A stretch of 64,000 nt of DNA from Neurospora intermedia (taxonomy: Eukaryota > Ascomycota > Sordariomycetes > Sordariales > Sordariaceae), in assembly GCA_037102815.1 (NCBI GenBank), contig BTPP01000013.1, forward strand, positions 186,001 through 250,000, read 5' to 3'. A program made the translations under genes and the position numbers. The notes beneath the pieces were generated by a model. That model did no database searches. It worked only from the letters and a program-made list of their open reading frames with translations, and was not told where the DNA came from. How positions within the stretch are numbered: the first letter of the stretch is position 1; each line of letters starts with the position of its first letter. This document shows positions 1 through 13,829 of this stretch, one piece after another.

Positions 1-885
1 TATATATATACTAAATATATATACCTATTAACCTTAATAAGGAAATAAATAAGCCCTTAAATAGTAGTTCCCTCTATAGTAGCGGAGGCTCCCTTTATAT
101 AGCGAGGTTTAATAGAAATAATAGGAATATTAAAATCTTTAATAACCTTCTTACTAATTATAATATAATATTAACAACCCTTATTAATAAAGGCGTAAAA
201 TAAATTACGGTCGTTAATAATAAGTAGGATTAATATAGGCTCTATTTCTATTTATAATTTAAATTTAAATTCTTCTACTTTACTTAATACCTCTAAGGAC
301 TCTAAAGCCTAACTTCGCTTTAAAATTACTCTTTTCCCTACTCAAGGATAGAATTTAATTCTTTATCCTCTTCTAATAATAGAGGAATTTCTATAGTAGT
401 AATTTAAATACGGATATTATTATTCGGAGGAACCGTTAATAAGTAAGGACAATTATTTATATAATAATTAGAAGCTTTATAATAGAAGTATAAATTATTA
501 TTTTTACGCTTTTAGTACTCTTTATTAAAAACCTACTTAGTATACTTAAAGGAAGTAGATAAATTTAAACTACCTTACCCTCAATTACTATAACCCTTAA
601 TAAATATATTAATACGAATAGTTCTTATAATAACGTTACTATTAATATTTATAGCGTAATTCTTAAATAAATTCGAAGGCGGAGTAGAAGATTATTAATA
701 TTAATTATTAAACTTTAAAATATTAATATAGGACGTAGGGAGGTAAAAGCCGCTATTCTAAATAGAGTAACCCTATTAATTATAAAAGTATTTACAATAG
801 TCTTTTTTAAATTTAAATATACGCTTATAACCGGCAATATAATACTATATCTAGGCTATATACGTATAATAATTGTTTAAGAGGT
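1..885 (-). mobile_element. Gypsy element B, gag/pol part, RIP-decayed, left of insertion A
   Basis: Very AT-rich DNA. On the minus strand it is recognisably similar to the zinc-knuckle, protease and early-pol part of Gypsy A at about 16,100-16,950; for instance, the stretches near 260-345 and 16,605-16,690 align by eye. It is cut at 885 by element A, whose target duplication GAGGT lies at 881-885 and again at 18,359-18,363, so it continues at 18,359. The rest of pol and the 3' LTR lie outside the window. It is broken by many dozens of changes and older than element A. Confidence in the family is good; the exact domain limits are unclear. Confidence 0.6.
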
Positions 886-1176
886 TGTAAGGGGACAGTA
901 GAGCGATACGCAGGTGCTGGCCTTATGTAGTATATTAAGGTTCTACGAAGAAGGAAAGGAGAAAACGCTACCCTCCGGGTCGCTCGAATACTAGAGTTTA
1001 AATAGCCGTACGCTAGCTATCTAATAGCCTAAGGTAGTTAGGGAATGCTCTAGAAGGTTCGGGCGCTGTAGTATAACGCCCGGGTCGTTTAGGCAATTTT
1101 AATACGGATTGCCGTTTTAGTATTCAAATTTAGCCAGTTAGAGCCAAATACCTTAACGGGCGCTAGTCCTATAATA
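886..1176 (-). repeat. 3' LTR of Gypsy A
   Basis: This 291-bp repeat has the same length as 18,068-18,358 and aligns with it end to end. Read on the plus strand it runs from TGTAAGGGG to a decayed form of CCCATAACA, giving the TG...CA ends typical of LTRs. It is clearly more AT-rich than its partner. GAGGT precedes it directly. Confidence 0.92.
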
Positions 1177-1199
1177 TTAGCCCCCCCCTTCTCCCCCCA

Positions 1200-2830
1200 A
1201 CTACAATCGCGCGCTATAGTTAATATTTATATTACTTTTATCTTACTCTTCTATAATTCTTACTCTCCTTTTTATTCCTTCAATGAATAATTGTAACTAT
1301 ATTGTACGTATACCTTCGGCTCTACCTTAGAATACCCTTAAATAACTATTACTAACCTTCAATTATAGTATTCATTCTAATTAAAATCCTTTCGGGCTCC
1401 GGCCTACTATTCTAACCTATTATCGCCCGGCTATAGCTACTCCTACGCCCGCGCCCGTCCCTATATTCGAGTCCGCCCCCGCTCCCGCGCCTACGCTTAT
1501 TCCTACTCTTAAACCTACGCTTACTACTACTTTAACGCCTATTCTTAGTCCTATTGCGCCGGTCTCTCCGGTACCCTAAACCCTTAGTAATAACGGCGGC
1601 GGCGGCGGCGACTATTACAAATTTACTAAGGGCCTTATCGAAAATACTACGGCCGATTAATACTCTTAGTATATAGTACTAGGGGACCCTAGCGTTTACG
1701 TGCCTAATAAAGGTAAGAATTATTATATACTTTATATACGTTTAAAGAACTCCGCTACCTACCGGCGGCAGCCTTCTACTATCTAGGGGTAGTACTCCTC
1801 CTAATTAGAGGAGGGCTACTTAAGTAGTAAAACTCTATTTTACTAATTCTTTCGGTATATAGTAATTGCGGCCTACAATTTTAATTAATTAATAACTGAA
1901 GGTTATATTGCTCTATAAATATTTTCGAATTTCTTTATTCTAATCTAATTACTAATTCGAATTTTAGTAATATAGCCTACTTTATATTCGATTACCCCGT
2001 TAATAAAATATTACTAGCCCTCCTTTCTACTATTATAGTACTTCCAATTACGGTTTTAGATATTCCTTTATCCTTAGCCCCGACTTTGATTGAAGTATTC
2101 GAAAAACTAGGGGCTCTAGAGGAGAATTATTAAACTCTTCGTACGGATTAAGGTAGTTTAGTAATTTTATAATTATTATTATTTATTAAACTAGAAGCTT
2201 TAATAAATACTACTATAGCGTTTACTCGGAATATTAAGTACGCCGCCGTTGCGGCCGCTACTTACCTAAATACCCTTATTATTAGGATTAATACCCGGAT
2301 ATTTAGAGTAATTTAGACCTTCTAGGAAGGAGTAACGGCTAGGGCGGTGGGTATTATTTTTGGCGAATTGGTTAGGGAGTTAGAAAATTGGGTAGAAAGG
2401 TTAAAGGAGTAGTATAAAATAATAAAGGGGGATAGGGTATTACTGGGGGAAGAGGAATTATATATTCGTCTAAATCTATTATTTAATAGGGAGGAAGTAG
2501 TAGGTATTAGGGAATTAGAAGAGGAGGAAATAGAACTAGGGGAGGAGGTAATAGATATTCGGGTATTAGAAGAGGATTTAGTAAGATTAATAGAAGTAAT
2601 ATAATAGGAGGGGGATACGCTGGAGGAGAAGCGGCGGTTAAAGAGGGTAATTCGATTCTTAAATTCGGTAGAGGAAATTACCTCTCCTTTAAAGAAGAAG
2701 AGAAGAATTCGGGCTCCCCGTAGTAGTACGGCTATAATATTATTATCTTTAGGTATTAAAATAGTATTGGGTATTAGAGATTCTTAGGTATAGCGGGCTA
2801 TCGGTAGCGGCAGTTTAGGTAGACGGCCGC
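1200..2830 (+). other. Coding-like stretch antisense to Gypsy A, between chromodomain and 3' LTR
   Basis: This segment lies between the end of the minus-strand pol (about 2,850) and the polypurine tract of Gypsy A (1,181-1,198), so by position it belongs to that element. Minus-strand pol does not continue into it. The plus strand shows coding-like composition instead: a Pro/Ala/Thr-rich part near 1,435-1,580, a GGC repeat near 1,590-1,607, and a Glu-rich, coiled-coil-like part near 2,330-2,760 ending in a basic cluster. I recognise no known domain. It could be an accessory antisense gene of the element, or an older insertion whose edges have been lost. It is broken by RIP in several places. 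Confidence 0.45.
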
Positions 2831-2849
2831 GCTTTTTACCTCTGGGTAT

Positions 2850-4898
2850 TAATTTTATTTATTTTTCTTATTCTATTAATACTTTCTTTAATACTTTCTC
2901 TTTCGTAAATTAATCTACAGGTTTATTATTAATTCGAATATTCCTATACTATCTCTCAAAAAGTTTAAACGCCTCAATATTTTAAAAATCTTTAAATAAA
3001 TACTATAAAGGCTTATAATAACCTTTCTACTTTACTAATACTATTCTATTATTCGAAGTTCCTCTAATATATAGGATTTCTTCTATATAATATTCCTTTT
3101 CTCTATCTACAACTACCGGCGGCGGTTATTTATCGGCAAGGATTTAGCCGGGTAAGGGGTTTCTAGTAGTTTACTAGAGTAAATTAATGTAAAAGACGTT
3201 ATAAATATTATTTGGGAGCCCTAAGAGTTCTACTACTAACGGTAAGAATATTTTCGAAACCGTATATTTTACGTATAACCAATCTAACTTCTTCTTAGGT
3301 TTTAGCGAAGTGTAGTTCTTAAGGTTAAACTATACTTTATTTCCTACTTAGAACCTTTCCGCGGGCTGGCGAAAGCGGTTAACGAACTTCTCTTACTTTT
3401 AAGCCGCTATAATTATTATAATTTAATATAAGTTTGTAATTTATAATAATTTTTCGACGAATTATTAGGCCCGGACGTCGACGGGGGTTTAGGAATCTCT
3501 AATAGTCTTGGGGATTATTAGAACTATTAATTCTAGGTTAAATCCGTAAATAGTAAAGAAGGGAAATATATTAATCGAAGTATTAATATAACTATTAATA
3601 GTAAATTGTACTAATAGGTACTATTTATACTAATTGTTTTGTACTTAATTAATATATACCTTTAGGAAGGTTTATACCTCCTAATTTATTTGTTCCGGAC
3701 TGCCGTTGGTCTAGGGATAGTAGACGGTACTAAGAAACTACTTAATCCCGAATAGTTTATATAGTCTACTCTAGAATTATCCGGTCTAATTAGAGCCCCT
3801 ATTATTAATTATAAATTATAACTACCTATAATGCCTTACAAAGTAGTTTATAAACCTTTCGGTATATACTTTAGTATTTATTAACAGTATTAGCTCTAAT
3901 ATAATATTCTTACTAAGGTAGTCTTTAATAACTAATAGGCAAATATTCCCTCTAATTAACGGGAGATTTGTAATAAAATCTATTTAAATTTTTCGGAAGA
4001 ACTAGTCCGGTATTAGCATCGATTAGAATAACCCCTTCCTTTAGGCTTTCTAATATTTAATAGAATTGTATATATAATAGTTATATAGGAATTACTTTAT
4101 ATAAATTTTAAATAGTAGTTAATAGAAGTAACGAACGAGAGCTATAATAATACTTTCTCTACTAGGGTATTTAAATATTTGAAAGTTGTATGTAATTTAG
4201 ATAATACGGGTACGGAGGGTATTAAACTCCCGGTTGGAATTAAACAACTTTATAACTTCTACTTCGGTAATTATTAGGTACCTAGGGATTTAGAGCCTTC
4301 TTTAATACTTTAAGCGCCCGAGGTCGTTAATAAAATAATCGGCAATCTATACTTTAAATTTAAGAGAAGGGGGCAAATCTCTTGCGTCGTTCTTTACCGC
4401 TTCGAGAACTTATTAATATATAGTATTCCTTCCTATTATAATATTTTAGAACTATTATAAATCCGGATCTTCGAAGACTTTTATATTCTTCCCCCGGGCC
4501 GCCCGAGAACCCCGAAGGTTTATTACTAAAATACAGACGTAATTATATAAAACGGATTCGGGGATGAACTAGAGGTCTTAAACTTCTCTATTATTTTCGG
4601 TAGGTCGATCTTAGTCCCTCTGTAATAATATATTTAGGACTACTACTTCCTTACCCGGCCGGTACTAGAGTTCGAAGGAGAACTTAGAGAGGTATTCGGC
4701 CTAATAAGCCTATCGCTTAAAGAGATACTACTAGGTTATAAAATATTTTAAATTATAATAGTCTATTAGGATAATAAAACTATTATAATTATAGAGTTCG
4801 GTTTACTACTCCTATAAATAATTGATAATCGCCAATATTTCTTTATTATAAATAAGGTAATTATACTCGGCCAACTTCAATTTTCTCGAATAGAATAC
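2850..4898 (-). mobile_element. Gypsy A: rest of RNase H, integrase and chromodomain
   Basis: This is the 3' half of the Gypsy A pol relic. Minus-strand reading near 4,895-4,820 matches the RNase H segment with the YSRKL-like motif. The 3,330-3,030 part matches the fungal Gypsy integrase tail with a PPPVVVD-like stretch leading into the chromodomain, which has a KGYY-like core at about 3,000. It is separated from its RT half by insertion C, whose TATTA duplication sits at 4,899-4,903. Badly decayed by RIP. Confidence 0.8.
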
Positions 4899-4903
4899 TA
4901 TTA

Positions 4904-5243
4904 TATTAGGAACGTAGGCGAAAGGTAGGCTAAGGTAACTACGGTCGTGGCTATATATAGGGAATAGTAAATTAGGGGTTAATCTAAAAATGTATTAATA
5001 GTTACCGACTATAATAAATTACGCTTCGTTAAACCTCTTTTATACCTATATAAATTTTATTTATTTACTAATAAGTATTATAGAATCCCGTACTAATTTA
5101 GCGCCCCGACGTAGTACCGGATTATCCTTCCTGTAAGTTCGACCTAATATAGGCGTTACCGTTATTAATCTACCGCTTTGGCCGACGGAGTGGAGTAGCG
5201 ACCGTTAGAATACTTTGGTACGTAGATTCTTTGCTTCCTAATA
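4904..5243 (-). repeat. 3' LTR of Gypsy C
   Basis: 340 bp, collinear with 13,830-14,169. The outer edge is abutted by TATTA (4,899-4,903) and the inner edge by the polypurine tract (5,244-5,257, pyrimidines on the plus strand). Differences from the other LTR look almost entirely like C-to-T and G-to-A transitions. Confidence 0.92.
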
Positions 5244-5454
5244 CAATCCCTCCCCTTATAGGTTTTATCCTTGGAACCTCTGTAATTCGTAGTAAATTCT
5301 AATTAAGTAGCGGAGGGCGTTGGTATTATACTATTATAGCGTTATCGGGCTATATTATTGGTAAAGGTATAATATTTTCGCTTACCGATTCGGCGAATTA
5401 TTATTTGTAATAGTCGTTAATATTATATCCCGGATATTATAGCCGCTCCTCCGT

Positions 5455-5885
5455 TTATAAACCGTCCGCTAGGATATTGGTATTGTAATATTTATTCTTA
5501 TAAATTCTAAATATAAATGTAAAGCCGCCCGTTAGAAAGTCGGTATTATAATATCTATTCTTATAAATTCTAAATATAGCCGTTAGAATATTAGTATTGT
5601 AATATTTATTCTTATAAATTCTAAATATAGTTATTAGAATATTAGTATTATAATATTTATTTTTATAAATTCTAAATACAGATACGAAACCGTCCGCTAG
5701 AAGATCGGTATTGTAATATCTATTCTTATAAACTCTAAATATAGATATAAAACCGCCTACTAGAAAATTAATATTATAATATCCATTTTTATAAGTTCTA
5801 ATATAGCGAGCCGCCCGCTGAAATATCGGTATTGTAAAATCTATTTTCGTAAACTCTAAATATAAATACAAAACTAATATTAAAT
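5455..5885. repeat. Degenerate tandem repeat, about eight units of 52-80 bp
   Basis: The words GGTATTGTAATAT and TTATAAATTCTAAATA recur in order about eight times, with spacers of two kinds: short, or carrying a CCGCCCGCTAG-like insert. On the minus strand it stays open for 170 codons with a repeating YKNKYYNT-like motif, so it may once have encoded a repeat protein. It lies in the 3' segment of Gypsy C, close to its 3' LTR. Confidence 0.7.
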
Positions 5886-7059
5886 TCAAAGAATTAACTA
5901 GATTCCCGACCGTTACTACGACTAATACCCTACAAGCGTACGAGGTAGTAAGTATCGTTTTATCCAACGACGAATACTATACTAAATTTAAAGGTATTAA
6001 TAAATACCTTAAAATACTATTATAATTACGCCCTATAGTTCCTCTTATAGTCTATTCTCTATTATTTATACCGAATTTATTGCTACGCTTACTACTACTT
6101 TAAAAATATTAATACTATTATCCCCCGGAATTTTTTTCGCCGGACGCTCTCCGTTATTCGTACTTACTACGGCCTATTATAATACCTAAATATAATCCCC
6201 CTCTTTATAAGTTCTATCTTTGGGACTTTTATCCCTTTCTTTCGCTTTTTATAATTTTAAGTACTATTTTTACTATAAATCCCCTCGTTTATATTATATT
6301 TTCCTAATTACTCTTTTATTATCTTCGTTTTATTTTCTATGTTATTCCTTTATTTTAATAGTACGATTCCTAATTACTATTTTTACTTTCCCTACTATAA
6401 TCCGAACTATATACCTTCCTACTTTCGTCCTTCTTTCTTATTTCTTCGTAGTCGCCCTATTATTTAATTATCCCGTCCTTTCCTTCTTAATTATTACCCT
6501 TATTTTATCCTCCTATTTACTCCTTCCTATTACTTATATAATTATTTAATAATTCTTCTACCTTATATTATATTATATTCGCCTACTTAGAATTATATTC
6601 GCTTATTTTAATTTATATTCGTATAAAGACTTCCTCCTTCGTTTATATAACGTCCCTTCCGCCTACCCTCTTTACCTCTCCTCTTCTTCTTCTTCCTATC
6701 CTTACCTTTACTACTATATCCGTCCCTCCCTTGCTTGTACTTACCCCCCCTATAAATATACGCCTTACTATTATATATTTATATATTAACCCCCGCTTCT
6801 TTAAAATACTTAATTAATACGTTTATTTCCCTTCTCTATTTTCCTTTCTCTATTCCGTCCTCCTCTTCCTTTCGCTTTATATTTATTACTAACCTTCGTT
6901 CAATTATTTTCTTTCTTATTTTCTAATAATATTTATCCTTTTACTTATTTAGGATATAGTATTACTCTTGCCTAAACGTTTGTAAATACCCTAGCTTTAA
7001 ACCTATACGAAATTTTTAAAAAGATTAGCTAAAATACTTACTAAATTAAAGGTACGTTT

Positions 7060-7093
<34 letters not shown>

Positions 7094-7840
7094 CGCTAAT
7101 ATTTTTTTTTTCTAAAGTTTAACGAAACATTGTAATATTCGCTATTACTACGCTACTATATATTCGAAGTCCCTTATAGTATTTATAATTTATAAAACGT
7201 TATATAGGATATAGCGGTTAAAATTATACGTTTTATTAATATTAATAGCCCCCTATTTACCCCCCTCCTATAATAATTATAACGTTCTATAATAGTATTT
7301 TAGGCGGTTATATAAGTGTGCCTAATTAATAACGGTCTCCTTACAACGTTACTTAGGATACTTCGCACTTCTAACTTTATTTGTAAGGGCTATTCGAAAT
7401 TAGGCTACTATAATATTAGTAATACTAACGCTAATACTAATTTAATAGCCCCCGTTAACTCTCTTATATATATTTTTATACCGAATATTCCTATTTATAT
7501 CCCCCCCTCCTCCGGTTGTAGTTATAGCCCTTAGTGTTAATTAGTAGATAGGAAGTTAGTATTGCTAGATAGAAAGTTAAACGAATTATTAGAATTCGCG
7601 TAAGAAGATTATAAATAGATAATATAAAGTAATATCTACGAACGTTATTAATAAGCGTAGTAGTATATAGGAATATTTCTCTTAAAGTTGTAGGTTCTAA
7701 TCCTATATTGATAATAATAAATACTACCGGGGATTTTTTATTTAGAATAATAATAAATAATATAAATTATACTCTTCTTAGCGCTTTATTAATTTTTTGT
7801 AAAGAATTTAAACTATTTCCCCTCCCTATTTCTCGTCCTA
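5886..7840. other. 3' segment of Gypsy C, no assignable gene
   Basis: This AT-rich, pyrimidine-biased plus strand carries short open frames, for example 6,220-6,549 with Phe/Leu/Tyr-rich sequence and 7,316-7,534, none of which I recognise. A run of about 28 T lies at 7,062-7,089. The minus strand is purine-rich and would encode Lys/Glu/Arg-rich sequence near 6,640-6,760. It probably belongs to Gypsy C, because it lies inside its LTRs. Confidence 0.4.
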
Positions 7841-7849
7841 TTTAGCATT

Positions 7850-8215
7850 TCTATTTTATATTTTATATTTATATTTTATATTTATATTTTACATTTCTAT
7901 ATTACCTCCTATATTAGCGTTTTACGTTTTTACTTTATATTTCTATTTTATATTTCTATTTTATATCTCTTCTTTATATCTCTACTTTATATTTCTACTT
8001 TATATCTCTATTTTATATTTTACATCTACGTCTTATATTTATATTTTATATCTACGTTTTATATTTATATCTCTCATCTACGTTTTATATTTATATTTTA
8101 CATTTTATATTTGCGTTTTACATCTATATTTTACGTCTTACATTTACGTTTTACGTCTACGTTTTACGTTTTATATTTGCGTCTTGCGTTTTTGTTTTAC
8201 GTTTCTTAATAATTA
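7850..8215. repeat. Pyrimidine-rich low-complexity tract (TTTATATTT/TTTACGTTT)
   Basis: About 365 bp are built of TTTATATTT, TCTATTTTA, TTTACGTTT and similar words with a rough 8-15-bp period. No other structure is seen. It sits just beyond the chromodomain end of Gypsy C pol. Confidence 0.75.
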
Positions 8216-11200
8216 CTATTCTCCTACTTTTACCTAATTAATTCTTATCGACCTAGTAGTCGGCCCGCTACTAGTACGCCGCCGCTATATTTTCCTAGCT
8301 TCGTATTCCTTAAAAAGGTCCGGATAATTTATATTCTTTTATAATACCTACGAATTTTCGTCGTTCGAATACCCCTTTTATTTAATTTAGAACCAATATT
8401 AGCGGCCGGATTTATAATACTTTACAATTACTTTAACTTCGTATTAAATATTATCCTCTTCGATATTTATAACTTCCCTCTATAGTACCGCTATAGTAGG
8501 ATCCCTATAGTACAACTCTAATAGAATAATAAAGAATATTAAGTAAATTTAGTAATACGTAGGGAGTACGAGTTAGTATACTATTTTTTTCTCCCTAATA
8601 ACCTCAATAATTTAGAAGGGTCCTAAAAACTTATTTATTAATTTAGTACTTAGGCGGCGTTATTTAATATACTTCGTATTAAATAGAACTTAACTCCTAA
8701 CGTCGAACTCCTTTAACTTCCGAATTTTATTATATTATTTCGTATACCCTTAATTAATAATTTCTAAAATTATTATAATTTCTAACCGTCTACGAAATAA
8801 TTTATCGATCCGCTTGGTAATTACTATAGGAAGGATTGTCCTTCGCCTTCGTTCCGAATTTACTAATCCCTAAAAATAATATTTGAAGAGTAGTTCTAAA
8901 AGGGATTTTCCAATAATAATATAAAAATAATTATTATACGTTTATTATACGAATATAATTTTTTTAACTTAATTGACCTATTCTATATTATAAAAGATCC
9001 GAAGGTATAATTCTAAATTCTAATTCTACTTTTCTATTTATCCGTCCGTTTAGGGGTATTAAGCTATATTAAAGTATCTACAAATATTTAAAAATTCGTA
9101 ATAAATCTTCTAAAATTAGTTTATAAAAAGGCTACCTCTATCTAATATAATAAAATCCGGGAGGCTAAATTACTAAAAGACGTTTCGCTAAAAAAGGAAT
9201 ATAAATTACCGGGCGTTAATTATCTTTTGCGTAGGGATATATAAAATATATTTAGTAAAACGGTTAATAATAACGAGGATTACATTACAAATTTAATTAA
9301 ATACGGGGTTGAATAATTTTAGTAGTCCGGTAATAAAATTGTATAAAATATTTTACTAAGGGATAGTAAAAATAAGTAACGACCCTAATAATTTATATAG
9401 TTAATAATTATAGGGTTTAGCCTTCTAGTATATTGGATATTCGCGGACGTATAATTCGACGTCGGTCGTAATAGTAGGTTAATAATAGAATTAATTAATA
9501 CGCTTTAATATTTTCCTCTAACCTAAGTATCCGGTTATCGCTATATTATAGTAAGCGTAAAATAATTCGGCCCGTATACGTTTCAGAACGTAGACCTAAT
9601 ATTAATATTATAGAATTCTATTTTCCTTTATCTTTTAATTCTTTACTCGTTTCCTCCCTTCGCTATTCTTCTATATTTCCTTAATAATAAATAGATCTTC
9701 CTTCTACGCTTCTAATAATTATTATTTTAATAATAGTAATTATTCTTTATCTTTCTATACCCTTATTACTATTATATACCCGCCTATATTCCTTATTATA
9801 ATACTTTTGTTCTCCCTCCTTAATTTAGTAGTAGTTTTATCCGCGAACCTTACCCTCTTCCTCGCTGCTCCGTCCTCTCTTTTATTGCTTTCGACCTCCT
9901 TTTATTTTTTCCCCTCCCTATTTACTTTACTTTCCTCTTTTAAACTCCGCCTTTCTTCTTACAATTTAATTTTTTTATCCTTTAACGCCCAACTTTCTTC
10001 TGTTTCGCCTATATCCTATCGTTATTCCCTTTCCTCTACCGCCGTTTTTTAAGCCTCTTTTCTAATTAAAATTATCCGTTTTACTAGCGTTCTTAATATT
10101 TAACTTTCCTTTATTATCCGGCCCTTCTCTTCGTTCCCTTTAATAACCTTTATTAATAAATAGTCGCCCCCTATCTCTAATTCTTCTCTTTGCAATTATA
10201 GTTTCTTCGATAATCCGTCCGCCGGATTTAATTTTCTTAGTTAATATTTAATCCTAAAGTTATATACTATTAATTCTAATGCTTACCGATTCTACTTCGC
10301 GCTAGCCCGCTCCTTATTTCAAAAATACTATAGGTTTAAATAATTTATAATTATTAGGAATAGTTTATTCGTATATAATAGGTATTACCTCTATACCTTT
10401 AACGTTCTTATAATTATTAATAATTCTCTATCCCTAACCCTATACCTTATTTTTTCTAACGATTTTTTCTTCGAAAAGAAAATTATTAGGTGCTATTTAT
10501 TACTATACAATTATATAAGAACCGCCCCGATCGTAAAGTCTAATGTGTCTATTTCTATTTGGATTTATAACGTTAGATCGAAGTAGTATAATATAAGAAT
10601 TTTTTAAAATAGTTTTTTAAATTCTACGAACGCTTCCCCCACTTCCTTTATAAGTTCGAACGGCCTCCGTTTATTACCCTTTAATAATTCCGTTAAAGGC
10701 GCTATTATTTTGGAATATAATATTACGAAGTGTTAATAGAATTTTATAAACCCTAGGAAAATTTAAATATTGTAAACGCTCGCTGGAGCCTCCTATTCTA
10801 CAATCGCTGCAACCCTCTCTAAATCTATTAATATACCCTCCGGAGAAATAATATATTCTAAGAATAATACCTACTTTATATAAAATTTGTATTTACTTAA
10901 ATTCACGTAGAGATTCCAATTTTATAACCGTTAAAGGACTTCCTTAATATAATTAATATAGTCTTCTTTATTTTTATTATAAATTAGGATATTATTAAAA
11001 TAAATAATATATATTATATTTATTAGCCTTACTAATATATTGTTAATATATACTTAAAATATTACTAGTATATTCGCTAACCCTATTAATATAATTAAAA
11101 ATTCGTAGTGCCCGTACTTCGTACGAAACGCCGTCTTCTCTTCGTCTCCTTCTCGGATCCGAATCTTATAATACGTATCCTTTAAATCTAACTTAGTAAA

Positions 11201-13829
11201 AACTTTAACTAATAATAACCAATCTAAAATCTCTTAAATAAGGGGTAATGCCGTCCGATTCTTCTTTATAACCTTATTTAATACCTTAAAATTAATATAG
11301 AGCTTTAATTTTCTACCCTTCTTTAAAATAAAAATAATAGGGGCGCCCGCTAAATTAATAGAAAGACGAATCTATCCCTTCTAAAGTACTTCTATTAATT
11401 ATTTATATAATATTTTTAATTCTTTAATATTTAATATATAAATCGGTCCTTAAAGCGCTGATTCCCCTTTAATTAAATTAATATAATATTCTAGCCGGTT
11501 GTATTAGGGTAAGGGTATAACCGAAGTTTCGAATACCGATTAGAATTCTTTATATTTTAATAGAATAATCGGTTTAAAAACGGTAAATTCGCTTTCTATT
11601 TCCTTTAGTAATTCTAAAGGTTATAATAGTACTAACTCTATAGAGAGTACTAAGGTAGGGTAAATATTATTAAATATTACCCGAAAAACCTTTACTAAGG
11701 AAGTAGGGATTAGAAGCGTTTTAACTAATTTTAATATAACGAATAGGGTTATAAATTTTAATACTAAGGAAGAAAGGATTTCGAATAGAATATTTGTATA
11801 TATAGGAGGGCGGAAACCTTCTTCTACCCTTATTATTTCCCGGGGGTTTAATAATAGAATTAAATCCTATTATAGCCCCGTTAGGATAATTGTAACGTTA
11901 TATACTTCCTTTATTAGTACTACGCTTAATATAAAATCGCTGGCTTCGATACGAAAATAAAACGATTATTGTTACTAATTAATATTGGAGTTCTATTTAT
12001 AAAGTTAGGGGTAATTAAGGATAACTTTTACGGCCGGGGATTCAACTATAATAAAAGTAATTCGCTTTATCTATTTAATACTATAGGAGTTACGTATTTT
12101 AATAAGATAAATAATCGTACTATATATAAAAATAAATTAAAGAGAGAAATTAATAAAATAATAGGGTACTAAATTAATTTTTACGTTCGATGGGAGTAAA
12201 TATTTACTAATTAAATTTAATTCCGCGCCCGAATTTATTAACTTTCGTATATTCTATTAATTTCTATAAATCTTTATTAATAACCTTATTTCTAAGTATA
12301 ACTATAATTTACTTGTATTATTTTAAACGATTATAGTTACTACTTTAATTGCAATTAGTTTAATGTTCGTTCTATATAAAGGGGTACTTGCGGAGATAGT
12401 ATAATTCCGTACTAAATAGCTAACCTAATTGCAATTATAATACGTTTAATTCTAGTATACTATTATAAAATAACTTATTATACTATACTTGTAGTAAATA
12501 TTTAATAGCTTTAGTTAGGTATAATAGTTATATATATAACCTTTCTAATAATAAAGGGAATAAATAAAATTAGGATTTATTTAGAAAGTAGTAAGGGGGT
12601 AACGGGGAAAATCGGAGGGGTTAGTACTACGGAACGATTAAGAAAGGATATTCGAAAAGGAAATAAAAGGGTATAAAAATGAAGAAGATAGTAGAATATA
12701 CTTTAAAAATATTTAATTTTAGTAATGTAATATAAACGGTTTAATATTCTCTAAACCTTCTAGCCGTTCTATATATACTATTACTTTATTTATTATATTA
12801 ATATTAGCCGTCGAAAGGACGCCTTATTTAAAAAGGGGGCGCAATTAATTGGCCTAAGTAACGACCTAAGTATATTTTAATTAATTGTATAATAAATTGA
12901 ATTCTTCGGTATAATAGCGATTATAAAAATTATAAATAGTTTCTAAAGCGCCTTATTATATATATTCGAATTTATCGAGAGCGGATCGTTCAATAGCCTA
13001 AGTATTACTATTATATTCAATCTTTAAGAAAGTACGGAGGTCGTTCTATATAGGCGTATTACGAATAATATTATACCCGGATTTACTACGGAAAACTAAT
13101 ATATATTTAATCTATATATTTTTAAAATTACCTTCGATATAATTAATAGCGAACGAAAGGGAAATACGAAGGTATTTTTAAAAGTATATATTAATATTGT
13201 AAAGGTAGTTCTATAATTATAAGAAACTTTCGCTAGTAAATTTAGTAATATTATATTTAGGGTAGTATTTAATACGAACCGGCGTAGCTACGGTTAGTAA
13301 AGAAGTAGCTATAACGATGGCCGCCGACGAAGGGGTAGTAAAAGGAAGTATAATAAAAATATAAATCTAATTATAGAAAAAGTAATCCTAATAATAGAAC
13401 TTAGTAGGGATAAGGGGGTAGTTTCCTACTAAATCTTATTCGGCGAGGCTTACGAAAGCGAATTAATCTTATTAGAATATATATAAAAGAAAATAATTAA
13501 GGAGAAGTTTAATTATAATAAACCGGGATTCGAATAATTATTACTTACGTACGAGCTCGTCGGTTTCTGAAATTTAGGGATACGAACGGAAAGCCCGGGG
13601 TAATGTAGGGGGGTAATCTTCGTTATTATTTTCTTTAATAGACTCTATAGTAGGCTAATATTATTATAAAGAAGGTAAAAGAGGTTGAATTATTTCAACC
13701 GCAATAATTATAAGGGTAATAGTATAAGAGGAACGAAGAGTAGCCTCGGTAGTATAAGAAATAGACCGGCCGCTATATATATATATCTTAATAGTATTAG
13801 TTCAATTCCTAGAGGAAGAATTATTAACT

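Noticed and set aside
5455-5967. 170-codon minus-strand repeat frame as a gene
   Set aside because: It is a tandem repeat inside Gypsy C whose open frame follows from the unit lengths; no start context or domain.
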